Below, one piece after another: positions 29,910 to 40,131 of a stretch of 64,000 bases of DNA; the stretch's first letter is position 1, and each line of letters starts with the position of its first letter. A model generated the notes under the pieces. The model was not told the origin of the DNA, ran no database searches, and saw only the letters and a program-made list of their open reading frames with translations. Origin of the DNA: Macrosoma leucophasiata (Eukaryota; Arthropoda; Insecta; Lepidoptera; Hedylidae). The position numbers and the translations under genes were made by a program. The stretch is taken from NCBI GenBank assembly GCA_036365455.1, contig JAWQUS010000001.1:24289001-24353000 (forward strand). The letters run 5' to 3'.

Positions 29910-31238
29910 TTAAAACATCATGCCACCACCTACGAAGAACCAAAAATTATCTAGGGAAGAGATATTACAAAACAAACGAGAAGCTGAAAAGGGTCGCTTG
30001 GCAAAGATAACAAGCGACCCTATTAAATTAGATGAATATACCAAAAAACAAAGGTTACAGTATTTAAAAAAAAAAGTAGAAGGGATCAAATCATTGCTAC
30101 AGGAGGTGATAACCTCGTTTTAATTTCGTTTGGAATTTTAAATTCCTTATATCTAACGAATTTAAAATATTTTGCAACTGTGATTCGTAAGAGATGTCCA
30201 GATATGAAAGTGGATGTGATTGAAGGCTGTGAAATTGAGCAGATGAGCACCTTCATTAACGAGAACTTGTTCGAAATAGTTTGTTGCTTTCAAAGCTTTA
30301 AAGAAAGGCAGGGCTTTCAAGCTTACCATCCTAACAATCTTACCATGAAAACACTAAGTTGTTTCTGCAGCCCAAATGAATGTGATCATTACAAGCTTGG
30401 ATCTATTCTATATCAGACAAAGATACCAGTTGCACAAGGTACGCGCTTAAATACTTCCACGGTGGTCACAGACTCCGAAGATGATTATATAGCACTGTCC
30501 ACTTACACGAAAGGCAATATTAACCACCCTGAGTTGGATTGCAATCTATCAATACCAAAAGTTAGCGGCTTTCAACAACAAAGTCTTTTCTTAGGTTTTT
30601 GCGAACTACACTCCTTGAAATAAAACTAGTTTTCGGATTTATCTCGCGTATATTAAACTAAAATGATTATTTGAAATCGAACCCGATGTTTTGACAAGCA
30701 TTCCAAGAATTCCAAGAATGGTTCGCGAGTTTATTGTGATTAGAACATCCAAATTTTAATAGAAAAGATGGTTGGCGATTTTCACCAACATGGGATCCAA
30801 TACTCGGTAGAATTAAAGCCCAACCGCAACAGTCTGTAAGACCTCAACATACAATTAGTAACTTTTGTGTTAATCCTGAACGCTACGCAAGACGTTTGCG
30901 AAATAGATGGAGGTAGCTATAGCAGCGGCGATTATATTTTGACTAAACGTATGATAAGGAATGAAGAATATCGCTATGCGACTATCTGCTCCTATTTTGA
31001 CGATGATGACGGCGAACTGAGAGTGACTTTCCTTAAAGGTTGCCACCAGAAAGGAACTCTATTTAAATTGGATGAAAAGAATATTGCAGATGTACCAATT
31101 TAGCAAATAATACATAAGTTACCTGTACCAGATCTCATTACAAAAGGGAACAGAGTATTTTACCAATTTAAGGAAGATATTGATGTTTTTGAGAAGGGTG
31201 TTGTGGTGAGAAATTACTTAGAAGACTATTTTTGTTGA
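29910..31238 (+). pseudogene. broken copy of a multicopy-type gene (unknown function)
   Basis: An acceptor ('cacttatttcag' at 29898-29909) precedes ATG 29920. Its first ORF is a charged, Lys/Glu-rich N-terminus (MPPPTKNQKLSREEIL..., YLKKKVEG) that stops at 30123. A second ORF (30180-30623) contains LSCFCSPNECDHYKLGS, followed by a piece of repeat family G. A third part (from about 30867) reads RYATICSYFDDDDGEL and VTFLKGC, hits a TAG at 31101-31103, then continues in the same frame (KLPVPDLITKGNRVFYQF) to TGA at 31236-31238. From memory these N- and C-terminal patterns occur together in an expanded family of uncharacterised moth proteins with YLKKK...-type starts and a LxCFC...C.H motif. The central part is missing. 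Function unknown; probably transposon-associated or a decayed duplicate. Confidence 0.5.
30616..30694 (+). repeat. interspersed repeat (family G)
   Basis: 'gaaataaaactagttttcgg', 'atttatctcgcgtat' and 'attaaactaaaatgattatt' match 62698-62780. It interrupts the pseudogene. Confidence 0.55.
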
Positions 31239-31639
31239 TAACGTAAATGGATCTCATTTTTATTAATTTAACGTAATAATTTCATGTTACTGTTATTTGT
31301 TGATTTTTATGAAAATGTATGTTGTTAAGTAAAACTACTTCAATGATAGTGCTAAGTATTGTTTCGGTTTAAAAAAGTAAAAGACTGACTTCAAGACTGA
31401 GGAAGTTCCGTAAGTATTAATAGATTTAAAGTGATTTTTTATACTTACTTAAAAGGATTAAATATTGTGCTATAAGTATATTCTACGAAAAATTCAAAAT
31501 GATTACTGATTATTCTGATGAAACTGTGTATCCTGTGTGTGTGTCCTTTAAAAGCAAAATTAAGAAAATCCTAAATAATTAAAAAACTACTAAATAAAGT
31601 GACTGGCAGAGTATGTTTCTAAATTCAAAATAACATGTT

Positions 31640-32155
31640 CTATGAATTGGTCAAATCATTTCAATAGTATTTCTAAAGAAAAAGGCATTTGGTACAAAAG
31701 TATTCAGGGTGAACTTCCTCGTTTCCCGTGGTTCAATGATATAAGCGATAGGAATTATGTTAAGTTAGTTTTAAGATTACGTTCCGGTCACTATCCATCA
31801 GCAAAATTTGCATTCTTGATGAAAAAGAAAGAATCACCAAATTGTGAAGTGTGCAACAAAATAGAAGACGTGCGGCATTTGCTGATGGAGTGTGTACGGA
31901 ACAGAAATGAGAGAATGTTGCTGGTGCAGGAATTGAATTTAAATTTCATGAATGTTGGCCTTCTTCATGAAATTAGCTAATCCAAATGCAGAAATCGCAA
32001 GAGAATTGTGTAAGTTAATTCCTCGCTAGTAACATTTTCCTTTCTATTTCATTATATTATTATCAGTTATAGTTTAAGTTTGTATTGGGTACGATGGGGT
32101 TGATATGTCGTGGGACAAAACCCCTTTAAAAAAAATAGAATAAAAAACTGAATTG
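31640..32155 (+). mobile_element. non-LTR retrotransposon C-terminal fragment and 3' end
   Basis: A 112-codon frame (31642-31980) reads LVLRLRSGHYPSAKF, then CEVCNKIEDVRHLLMEC, the Cys/His C-terminal motif that follows the RT domain in several insect non-LTR families. It is followed by a 3' untranslated part and an A-rich end with 'aatagaataaaaaactg' near 32135. Heavily 5'-truncated. Confidence 0.65.
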
Positions 32156-32218
32156 AATATAAAAACTCGTGGAAACAAAATATCTATAAAATTTGCTATA
32201 CTTTTGTATATCCACCCA

Positions 32219-32501
32219 TATAGGGTGTGATGGGTGACCGCTAGTGGCAAATTAAAATACGTGTTTGCGTGCTTGGGACGCACGTTAAGCCGTCGGTCCC
32301 GGTTGCTATCGATAGATAGCAGTCGTCAAACCTTATGGGCGGTTTGAAAACATCCGACAGCGGGTTGGCCACTAACCCTTATCTCCACCAACCCGCATTG
32401 GAGCAGCGTGGTGGAGTGAGGTCTAGGCCACCTCCCAAGAAGGAGAGACACTCGTGCCCAGCTGTGGGACGTATCAAGGGTTGCTATTATCATTATATAT
32501 G
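32219..32501 (+). mobile_element. 5S-rRNA-derived SINE (family B), 5'-truncated
   Basis: It starts inside the 5S-like head at 'gggtgtgatgggtgaccgct', continues 'acgttaagccgtcggtcccg', 'gcggtttgaaaac' and 'cattggagcagcgtggtgg', and ends 'cccagctgtgggacgtatc' with an ATT-type tail. A fuller copy in reverse is at 40487-40852. Confidence 0.65.
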
Positions 32502-32859
32502 GCTGCTTAGTTTCTGTCACAGAGGTAAAGCGACGTAGGCTCCAGTGGTTGCAGCATATCGTATTACAGAATGCAAATCAAAATCAATTGCGGATCAATT
32601 CGCATTCTTCCAGCTATAGGACATTACCAAGCACTACCAATGAATCCAAAAATACGAGGATGACTCAGTTTAGGATTCAATGCGTACGCTTATCTAAGAT
32701 ATTGTACATAACAATGTTTATTTTTACAGTGAAATAAATATGTCTTTACCTTTATTGCATGCTTATAATACTTATTAAGCTACTCTTCTATTGTTCTGAT
32801 TGTTTGTACTTTTATGCCAATAAATTATTCTTATTCTATTCTTATTCTTATTATTGGTA

Positions 32860-32919
32860 CTACCTCCAAAACAGCACCTAAACTGCCATATGTGTGTTAA
32901 GGTATTGTTTTGGAGGTAG
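32860..32919. repeat. pre-miRNA-like hairpin, about 23-bp stem
   Basis: 'ctacctccaaaac' at 32860 pairs with 'gttttggaggtag' ending 32919. The stem continues inward with two mismatched positions and outward ('attggt'...'accaat') past a bulge; the loop is about 14 nt. It could equally be a tiny MITE. Confidence 0.5.
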
Positions 32920-32961
32920 CAACCAATGTCTTCACTTCACCAAAGGAGGGAGTTACATTTT

Positions 32962-33176
32962 GACGACCCGGTTAGTCTAGCGGTGTGAAACCACCGTTTG
33001 ATTCGAAGGGTCGCGGGTTCGATCCCCGCACCGGGACAAATATTTGTATGACCTACAGATATTTGTTTCGGGTCTGGGTGTTTGTGTACGTGTTGTATGT
33101 ATACAACGGCATCCACGACACAAGTTTATATAAAACCTAATGTGGAGCTGTGATTGTAAGCGAATTAAAAAAAAAT
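32962..33176 (+). mobile_element. tRNA-derived SINE (family C)
   Basis: Well-preserved head: 'gacccggttagtctagcggt' and 'cgcgggttcgatccccgcac', with a perfect 5-bp T-arm stem. The full body ends 'gtgattgtaagcgaatt' and an A-run. Confidence 0.8.
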
Positions 33177-33537
33177 ACTTAAATATTTTATAAATATATT
33201 TAACAGCTATAATCCTGTTTTTTGTCTGGAGTTATCCCGACAGTAGACAACAAAGTAGTAGAAACGGCAGCTGACGTCACGAAGGACATAAAAGCAATGA
33301 AACTAAAATATTGTCTTTTGTTCATTTTCAATACTCCTCAAGTTTCTCTATAAATCCACCAGTTGGCAACGTTCCCAGTCATTTCGCTCTGTAGTTAACA
33401 AGTAAGTAAAAGTATTTATTTTTTGTTTTTATTTTAGCGTTCCGTACCGCAAAAAGAAAAAAGACTGTCTGTCTGTCTCTCACAGCAGTTTATCTCCGAA
33501 AGTACTGAATCAATTAAGATGACTTATTATATACTTA

Positions 33538-33827
33538 ACTGGTGGTAGAGTTTCAGTGATGGAGCTCGCGGGCGTAGGCACCGCCACATTACCTAATATA
33601 CTTGCCGCTAAATGGTAGTGTTCAGCACTATCGTGTTCCGGTCAGGTGGTAGGTAATGTACGGTCTTGTAATTTCCGGCACAGAGGCATAACACCTTAGG
33701 CATTTGGAGTGGTAACGCATCTGCATTTTGACCTCGGTCTTTGTGTGACCGAGGTCAAAATGTTAATCATCACTTAACATCAATGTGAACTGCATGCTTG
33801 TTTGCCAATTCCGAAACATAAAAAAAA
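33538..33827 (+). mobile_element. SINE family A copy carrying a new palindrome
   Basis: Full length, with the A-tail at 33821-33827. Between 'tttgtgtg' and 'tcatcacttaa' the usual 18-base sequence (ggtgtctataggctgcag) is replaced by the reverse complement of the copy's own upstream bases. Confidence 0.85.
33724..33762. repeat. perfect 16-bp hairpin inside a SINE
   Basis: 'cattttgacctcggtc' (33724-33739) and its exact reverse complement (33747-33762), loop 'tttgtgt'. Sibling SINE copies have only the left arm. Confidence 0.95.
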
Positions 33828-33828
33828 T

Positions 33829-34058
33829 GTATGTATGTATCTTCACGCCAGATCCCTAACGGGGTAGGCAGAGAGTGTAGAGCGCCAAATATCCCGGTTC
33901 TGACAAACCTCTCGCGCCTCGTCTACTTTCATCATTCTCTTCATACATGCACGCCGATTCCTAAGACTTGTGATCCCACCATCAGACAGAACCTATTTGG
34001 TCATGGTAGGTCAGTCTTGGTCTTCCTGGGCCTCTGCAACCATCCACATTCGCATTGT
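33829..34058 (-). mobile_element. RTE-like LINE 3' fragment
   Basis: Nearly identical to 8611-8840 on the same strand ('cctaacggggtaggcagaga', 'gcctcgtctactttcatcat'). It has an ATAC-type tail ('atgtatgtat' on plus, 33826-33840). It abuts the SINE tail, so the two insertions are adjacent. Confidence 0.7.
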
Positions 34059-34084
34059 ATGTGTGCTTAAAAAAAATGAAAGGA

Positions 34085-34811
34085 TCATTTCGAGATTTGT
34101 AAAATGGTACACGGTAAAGAAGACTATCAAGCGAGTTCCATCGAGAAATGTTAGATCTCCGTTCGTCCATGGAGGCCTTCAACAAGCGTGTTGAGAACGT
34201 GGAGACTAGACTAGAGGTACTCGAGAACCGCCAGGTTCTTAGCCCTTCTGAGAGCGAAGTCTCTAGGCTTGAAAGCACAGTGGCGCAGCTCAAACTGGAG
34301 CTAACAACAGGGAGCGGGAGGCATTTTCCACGGACATCGAAATAGCCAACTTACCTGAAGAAAAGGGCGAAAATGTTTTTCATACTGTTTCCAATATTGC
34401 AAATAAGCTTGGAGTGACCCTGGCGCCGCAAGACATTGTTTGCGGAGCGCATAGGGCCTTATACTGAGCGTTCAGGTGACATCAAATCGGCGAGGGAGAG
34501 GCGTATCGTTGTCCGACTTGTGAGACGTGGACTAAGAGAGGAATTCTTGAAAAGCGCTTCGTCGTGGTACCACTTCTGAGGGGATTGGACTCACTAGCCC
34601 TCCACGTCGTTTCTACGTTAATGAGAGGTTGACTAGTGCAAATAAACAATTGTTATATCTAGCGCGAGAGGCTGCTGGTAAGGTCAATTGGAAGTATGTG
34701 TGGGCCAAACAGGGTCGCATACTAACTAAGAAAACAGATGGGAACAAAACTTATAGGATTCTTTCAGCTAATGACATTGAGCGTATTTTTTGTTATGTGA
34801 AGAATGTGTGA
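34085..34811 (+). pseudogene. LINE ORF1-like gene (coiled coil plus baculovirus-FP-like domain), frameshifted
   Basis: Pieces in different frames read a coiled coil (MLDLRSSMEAFNKRV, VETRLEVLENRQ), then IANLPEEKGENVF, NIANKLGVTL and VVRLVRRGLREEFL. They end RRFYVNERLTSANKQLLYLA, REAAGKVNWKYVWAKQGRI and FCYVKNV. From memory this order is that of ORF1 proteins of moth non-LTR elements, whose C-terminal part resembles the FP25K-type domain. At least three frame breaks or stops make it non-functional. Low-complexity AT-rich DNA follows rather than an RT ORF. Confidence 0.65.
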
Positions 34812-35370
34812 AGCTAATCGACATATTTTTTTTTTCTATATATTTTTTTTATTTATTTTCACCATCTTTTCATTTACACTTACATAGCTACTTACAGAAA
34901 AACATATTAGAATTCTACACAACTTAACTATATAATAATATATACATAAAATACTTAAATAATTACCTTCACTACCTGAAGGGTTAAATTCATGCATACT
35001 ACAGATACCTATAATAACACATGTCATATTATTTATTTTTATTACAAATCAAAAAATATTAAGTATAAAATATAATACAAAGTTAAAAATGTTATCTATT
35101 TACAACTATCATTTCATTGTTATTACTATACTAAGTATATTTAATTATTTGCTGTCTTTCGGTATCCATCTGATACATGGAATAATACCTACTTGCTGCG
35201 TTATAATTATGCTAGAAAATTGTTACAAAAATAAATATTTACGGCATTTACTAATTTTCTTGGTACAAATAGTAGTGATTATAAAGTCAATTCCCTTGTT
35301 TTTAGCGATAAACCTGTACCTACTTACAAAGATTTATTATCTATAACATTATATTTATTATTAACTAGCG
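34812..35370. other. AT-rich DNA after the ORF1 remnant
   Basis: An 85-codon hydrophobic ORF (35089-35346) is present but has no recognisable motif and AT-driven composition; I do not call it a gene. Confidence 0.35.
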
Positions 35371-35470
35371 ACCCGCCCCGGCTTCGCGCGGGTGCAATGT
35401 GGATTGTTGCTGGTAATTTGATGCCATTTTCAATCATCAATTCCTACCGATCCAACTGTTTAAAACGATA
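35371..35470 (+). mobile_element. moth interspersed repeat start (family I type)
   Basis: 'aactagcgacccgccccggc' and 'ttcgcgcgggtgc' is a very common moth repeat start. Only the first about 100 bp are recognisable. Confidence 0.5.
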
Positions 35471-35839
35471 ACTGACGACTGACCGTTGTCTCTAGTGATA
35501 TAAGGTTTACTTTAGAAAAGTTAATATGGTCGTCAAGATTTCTTAAAATTTCTAATATAATATATAGTATATATATATTTTTTTTATTTGTTTTCTTTCA
35601 TACAAACCTTCTCCGGTCAATTATAAATTCAACACAAAAAATTAACGATTTCAGTCCAGCCGATCTCGAGTTTTGCGCTTGGCAACATATTTAGCGATTC
35701 CTTTTTATTTATATACCTACCTAGATGTTCTTTTTCATAGTATTTAACTATATTACATTATCTATCTATTCATAAGACTAGATAATTTTCTATTCTGTTG
35801 TCGTTATTTTGTTTGTGACTTTTTTTATTTTATTTTTTT

Positions 35840-36107
35840 GTTAGCACCATTCTTGACGTTCGTAATCATACCTTTGTCGGGCCCATCAGAATATCAGCGC
35901 TGTAGTCTCGGCTGCAGCATAATGCTGAGATGGGTTCCATTTTTCTGGCTTCACACATTGAGCACATCTGCATGGCTACCATATAACTATGTCATTATGT
36001 CATTGTAGTTAATGAGTATTCATCTTTATTATTTTATTTATTTATTTTGTTCTTGATGTGTAAGCCAAAAAATAAAGTATTTTTCATTTCATTTCATCAA
36101 ATATTAT
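35840..36107 (+). mobile_element. non-LTR retrotransposon 3' end with TTTCA tail
   Basis: 'gacgttcgtaatcatacctt', 'ggctgcagcataatgctgag' and 'atgggttcc', ending 'aaaaaataaagtatttt' and repeated 'catttcattt'. The poly(A)-like signal and pentamer tail mark a LINE 3' end. With the ORF1 at 34.1 kb it may be the other end of one internally deleted element. Confidence 0.55.
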
Positions 36108-36640
36108 CTAGTGAAGCTATAAGAACATTGCCTGATATTTAAAATATTTTTAACTCTCCTCTCCTTTCTAGTTGTCCTACCTACGAGAACTCCACCACTA
36201 GTAAAAAGTATTTAGATGCTTGCATTGTTAAAGTTACTACTACTTAGTACTATTACATATATGGATAAACTTGAATTGAACCGGTGCAAACTGAGCAGCT
36301 GATCTTATTACGCGTTACTCATGCCAAACGATCTTATCTTAAGGGATCCTTATTTGAATACAAAAGAATCATTGTTCGTAACTATCGAATTACACATGTG
36401 TCAAAGTAGCATCAATAACAACTGGTTTATATCTACATAATAGAATAGAATAGAATAGAAAACATTATTTGTAACTACATAAAAAAAAAAATAAACTAAA
36501 ACTAAGAACACAAAATCAAAGTAGTTACAAAAATTACAATAATCTATCTGCCGCCAAATCTTAGCATTCGGTTAAGATGGTAGGTAATTAACCCGAAACG
36601 TCGGGTAAGAGAAGAAAAACGTAACTTCACGTCTAATCCC
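36108..36640. other. non-coding, nothing recognised
   Basis: A short GAATA-type run ('tagaatagaatagaatag') lies near 36440-36460. Confidence 0.35.
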
Positions 36641-36659
36641 CGAAGGGGTAGGCAGAGGT

Positions 36660-36833
36660 AAATGCATGCATTCAAGCATACATGCAAACACCCACGATTC
36701 GCCGGTTACGTTTTGGCCCATGTAACAGGTGGCGAGCCTGTTGCCATCGCCGGGCACATTACCAAACTCCGAGGTACTGGGTAACTTACAGAAATTAGAA
36801 AATGAAAAAATCCCAATAGGACCAGAGATAGGC
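36660..36833 (-). mobile_element. SINE family E copy, 5'-truncated
   Basis: 'gcattcaagcatacatgc', 'cgccggttacgttttggccc' and 'gggcacattaccaaactccg' match 13190-13280 and 13521-13590. The tRNA-like head is missing; family A sequence follows directly. Confidence 0.65.
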
Positions 36834-37430
36834 ACCACTGCATTACCTAATATACTTGCCGCTAAATGGTAGTGTTCAGCACTATCGTGTTTAGGTCAGG
36901 TGGTAATGTATGGCCCTGTAATTTCCGGCACAGAGGCATAACACCTTAGGCCTCATGTGTGGTAACGAATCTGCATTTTGACCTCTGGTCTTTGTGTGGG
37001 TGTCTATAGGCTGCAGTCATCACTTAACATCAATGTGAACTGCATGCCCGCTTCTTTCCCCAGCCGCCTAGCGGTGGTCCCGCCGCTCGATAGGGGCGTC
37101 ATGGGGCCGCGGAGGGGCGGTTGAGAGTCAGTTCGTCCCTGACACTCCCGCTCCCCCGAGCTGAACTGTGTGCCCCTGGACTCCACCCGAGCGTCTTGGG
37201 ACACCTGGTGCAGTGAGTAATCGGGGCAGGGACCTTCGTGCGTCGGACTAGGGGATGTCCGTCGCCTGAATCGAGAGGTTCCAGGCTGGCTGGCGTGCAG
37301 TTGTTCTGCACGCCACACCCCTCACCCCAAGGGTGGGTATGCGTAACGCATTTTCTCCTGGTAAAAAATGTCAATGCGGTGGTGCCTAGGTCCCCGAGTC
37401 AACCTTGTTTGCCACTTTCAACGTCACATG
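36828..37430 (+). mobile_element. SINE family A copy split by a GC-rich insertion
   Basis: 5'-truncated, from 'ggcaccactgcattacctaa' to 'gaactgcatgc' at 37047. The copy resumes at 37405 with 'ttgtttgccacttt'. Both parts are in the same orientation. Confidence 0.7.
37048..37404. mobile_element. 357-bp GC-rich insertion of unknown class
   Basis: Strongly GC-rich ('ccgctcgataggggcgtcat', 'gaggggcggttgagagtcag') compared with the AT-rich surroundings. Its last about 35 bases ('aatgcggtggtgcctagg') are themselves a reversed piece of SINE family A. Overlapping ORFs in several frames reflect the composition. Confidence 0.5.
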
Positions 37431-37679
37431 GATTTCAAAATAAAGGTTATAAAATGACTTTCCATAGCAATAAAGGGCCAAGGGTTTCTACCTAATGACA
37501 ATATTGAAACAACGAGTACAGTTAACGGTTGCTATCAAAAAGTTATTAAGGATTCCAAGGTTAGACAGTAAACTGTAATTTCGTTGGTAGACTGCTGAAT
37601 GAGAAATTGATTTCCATTTATTTTGTTCCTTTTATGTTCCTAAGTTCCAAGTTCATGCCTTTTATTTTATAACTAGCTT

Positions 37680-37805
37680 TGACGACCCGGTTTGTCCAGC
37701 GGTGTGAGATGACCGTTTGATTCGAAGGGTCGCGGGTTCGATCCCCGCACCGGGACTAATATTTGTATGGCCTACAGATATTTGTTTCGGGTCTGGGCGT
37801 TTGTG
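37680..37805 (+). mobile_element. tRNA-derived SINE (family C), 3'-truncated
   Basis: Complete head ('gacccggtttgtccagcggt', 'gcgggttcgatccccgcacc') and the first half of the body; lost after 'cgtttgtgtag'. Confidence 0.75.
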
Positions 37806-38222
37806 TAGTTTAAATTCCAATTTTTAATTTACTATAAATATATGATTTTGCTTTTACTTTATGTAATGGTTATTCACTCTAGGTATTTTATATATTTCTT
37901 GACGTTTTGAAAGTATCTGTAAAGATCTATTCGAAGTAAAAGTATTTTCTATTTCTATTTGTATAAAAAAAAATAAGCGACCATCGGCGTATTCGTAAAT
38001 TATTCCATTGGCGAGGCTACTGACATACTGACGAGCCTTTTCCTATTCTTTTAAATGCCCAATCTTGCATCACAGATATAAAACAACAGTTCTCATTGCA
38101 ATTGTATGGACACTGACAGTCATTGTTTATGAAGGTTTGCACAATAGTTACTGATTATATTAATAGACATGCTAAATCTGTAATGTTAAATGTGTGCACA
38201 AGTGTTTTCACACAAGCAATTT
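37806..38222. other. non-coding, nothing recognised
   Basis: AT-rich, no shared repeat seen. Confidence 0.3.
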
Positions 38223-38378
38223 TCACAGAGGCATAATACGAGTACCTTAGGCCTCAGGAGTGGCAACGCATCTGCATTTTGACCTTGGTTTTTTTGTGGG
38301 TGTCTATAGGCTGCAGTCATCACTTAACATCAATGTGAACTGCATGCTTGTTGGCCACTTCCATTATATTAAAAAAAA
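38223..38378 (+). mobile_element. SINE family A, 3' half
   Basis: Starts at 'tcacagaggcataa' and ends with an 8-base A-run; 5'-truncated. Confidence 0.7.
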
Positions 38379-38487
38379 GTTCTGGTCTGCTGATCAATCG
38401 TAAAATCTTACCGACTTCGTAATTAACGCCAAGCTCATTAATTATTTTTTGTTTACACACCTCCTCGTCCTTCATCATTTTCTATTG

Positions 38488-38488
<1 letters not shown>

Positions 38489-38521
<33 letters not shown>
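38489..38521. repeat. (TA)n microsatellite
   Basis: Uninterrupted TA dinucleotides directly next to the tail of the following SINE. Confidence 0.95.
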
Positions 38522-38523
<2 letters not shown>

Positions 38524-38800
38524 ATGTAATGGTAGTGGCAAACAAGCATGCAGTTCACATTGATGTTAAGTGATGACTGCAGCCTATAGACACCCACACA
38601 ATGACCAGAGGTCAAAATACAGATGCGCTGCCACTCCTGAGGCATTAGGTGTTATGCCTCTGTGCCGGAAATTATAGGGCCGTACATTACCACCTGACCG
38701 GAACACAATAGTGCTGAACACTACCATTTAGCGGCAAGTATATTAGGTAATGCAGTGGTACCTACGCCCGCGAGCTCCGTCACTGGAGCTCTACCACCAC
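38521..38800 (-). mobile_element. SINE family A copy, full length
   Basis: All family landmarks are present; the 5' end is at 38800 ('gtggtggtagagctcc' on minus). Confidence 0.8.
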
Positions 38801-38952
38801 ATAATACTTCATGATTGTGCCATTTCTTTCCATTTGTTTGTTAAATTTTGTTTCCACATGATCATATCAGAACATAATTCACTATTGCTGATCAGTGAAA
38901 CCGTAGTTGGTAAAACCTCGTCGTGAAAACATTTCCAAGCGTCTAGCATTGC

Positions 38953-39324
38953 TATAGCTCAGGGTTTCAAAAACTTTAGGCTCCACGTACCCCTTTTGAA
39001 AAGTATTTAGGTGATAGCGAACCCCTCAACTAATGAACACCCCCTCCAAAGAAAACAATAAAATTGGCTGTTGAAGAAAACAGTGTTTTTATTTCAATAA
39101 ACGGTAACGAATAAAAAAAAAACAAATAAAAATATATTTTTACTACTATTCATGTGATGGCTGTGCTTGTTTCTTGTCACAAATGGAGTCAATTTAAGGA
39201 GTAATTTTTATCAATTTTAAGCTTAATTCTGACTCGGCATCAAGTCGATTTACAGTAAATCTTGTCGCGAACCCCCTGCCGTCGAATGTGTACCCCACTT
39301 TGAGAAACTCGCCTATAGCCCAAG
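38953..39324. mobile_element. hAT-like non-autonomous DNA element
   Basis: Ends 'cagggtttcaaaaacttt' (left) and 'ccactttgagaaactcg' (right) are imperfect inverted repeats of the 'cag..gtttctcaaac' type seen in hAT elements. Near-identical flanks 'gctatag' and 'gcctatag' could be an 8-bp target duplication. No transposase ORF. Confidence 0.45.
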
Positions 39325-39739
39325 TCATCTCTCGTTGCTTTGCCGGAAATTACGCGATAGTACTGACTCCTATTTACTCACACCCACGGCCACCCGGTAA
39401 CTGCTTGACAATTTAATTGACAAAAGTAACACTCGGACGACTTCCTTCTGTCGTCATAATATTGCCAATTACTCGTAATTAGAGTATTGGCCCTAATTCG
39501 CGATAGTTAGCGAGTTGATGTACCGTTGCGCAAGCGCAGGCTGTTGACGGCGCGGGCGCATGCGTGACGACAGTTATTTATTACGAAGACACGCTAATTA
39601 TTGATGAGTAAATAACGTCAGGCCTTTAATCCTATGTTGTTCCACGAGTAGCAGAGAAGGAAGTATATTTTAACGTATCCAAGCATAGGTACGTGAATAC
39701 ACTCACGATTCGTAGTATGATTTAGGTAGAGCATTATAG
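39325..39739. other. non-coding, nothing recognised
   Basis: Includes a short GC-rich stretch near 39540-39565; no gene. Confidence 0.3.
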
Positions 39740-40131
39740 TTTTTTTTAATGAATTGGCAGTGGTAAACAAAAATGCAGTTAAGTGATGACTGCAGCCTAT
39801 AGACACTTACACAAAAACCAAGGTCAAAATGTAGATGCGTTACCACTCCTGAGGCCTAAGGTGTTATGCCTCTGTGCCGGATATTACAGGGCCGTACATT
39901 ACCATTTGACCGGAACACGATAGTTCTGAACACTACCACTTGGCGACAAGTATATTAGGTATTGGAGCAGCGTGCTGGAGTAAGCTCCAGTCCTCCACCC
40001 CCCAAAAAAAAGGGGGTCGTGCCCAGCAGTGGGACGTGGACGTATAATGGGTTGCCATTATTATTATTATATATATGGTAATGCGGTGGTGCTTACGCCC
40101 ACGAGCTCCGTCACTGGAGTTCTACCACCAG
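39740..40131 (-). mobile_element. SINE family A copy with nested 5S-SINE tail
   Basis: Outer copy is full length; its 'tattaggta|atgcggtggt' is split by the insertion at 39960-40077. Confidence 0.75.
39960..40077 (+). mobile_element. family B (5S-derived) SINE 3' tail, nested
   Basis: 'ttggagcagcgtgctggag', 'cccagcagtgggacgtgg' and 'ataatgggttgcc' with an ATT tail equal the last about 110 bp of family B. Possible 4-bp target duplication 'ggta'. Confidence 0.65.

Noticed and set aside
32860..32919. let-7-like miRNA because of 'ggaggtag'
   Set aside because: The mature let-7 start (tgaggtagtagg) is not present; only a short word is shared.
32962..33036. A functional tRNA gene (good T-arm and A/B boxes)
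   Set aside because: The acceptor stem has a mismatch and the same body sequence follows in three copies; it is a SINE head.
35089..35346. 85-codon hydrophobic ORF as a membrane protein
   Set aside because: AT-rich composition alone yields Ile/Leu/Tyr-rich translation; no start context or homology signal.
37004..37374. Overlapping 90-104-codon ORFs in the GC-rich block
   Set aside because: GC-rich DNA has few stop codons; the ORFs overlap on both strands without a recognisable domain.
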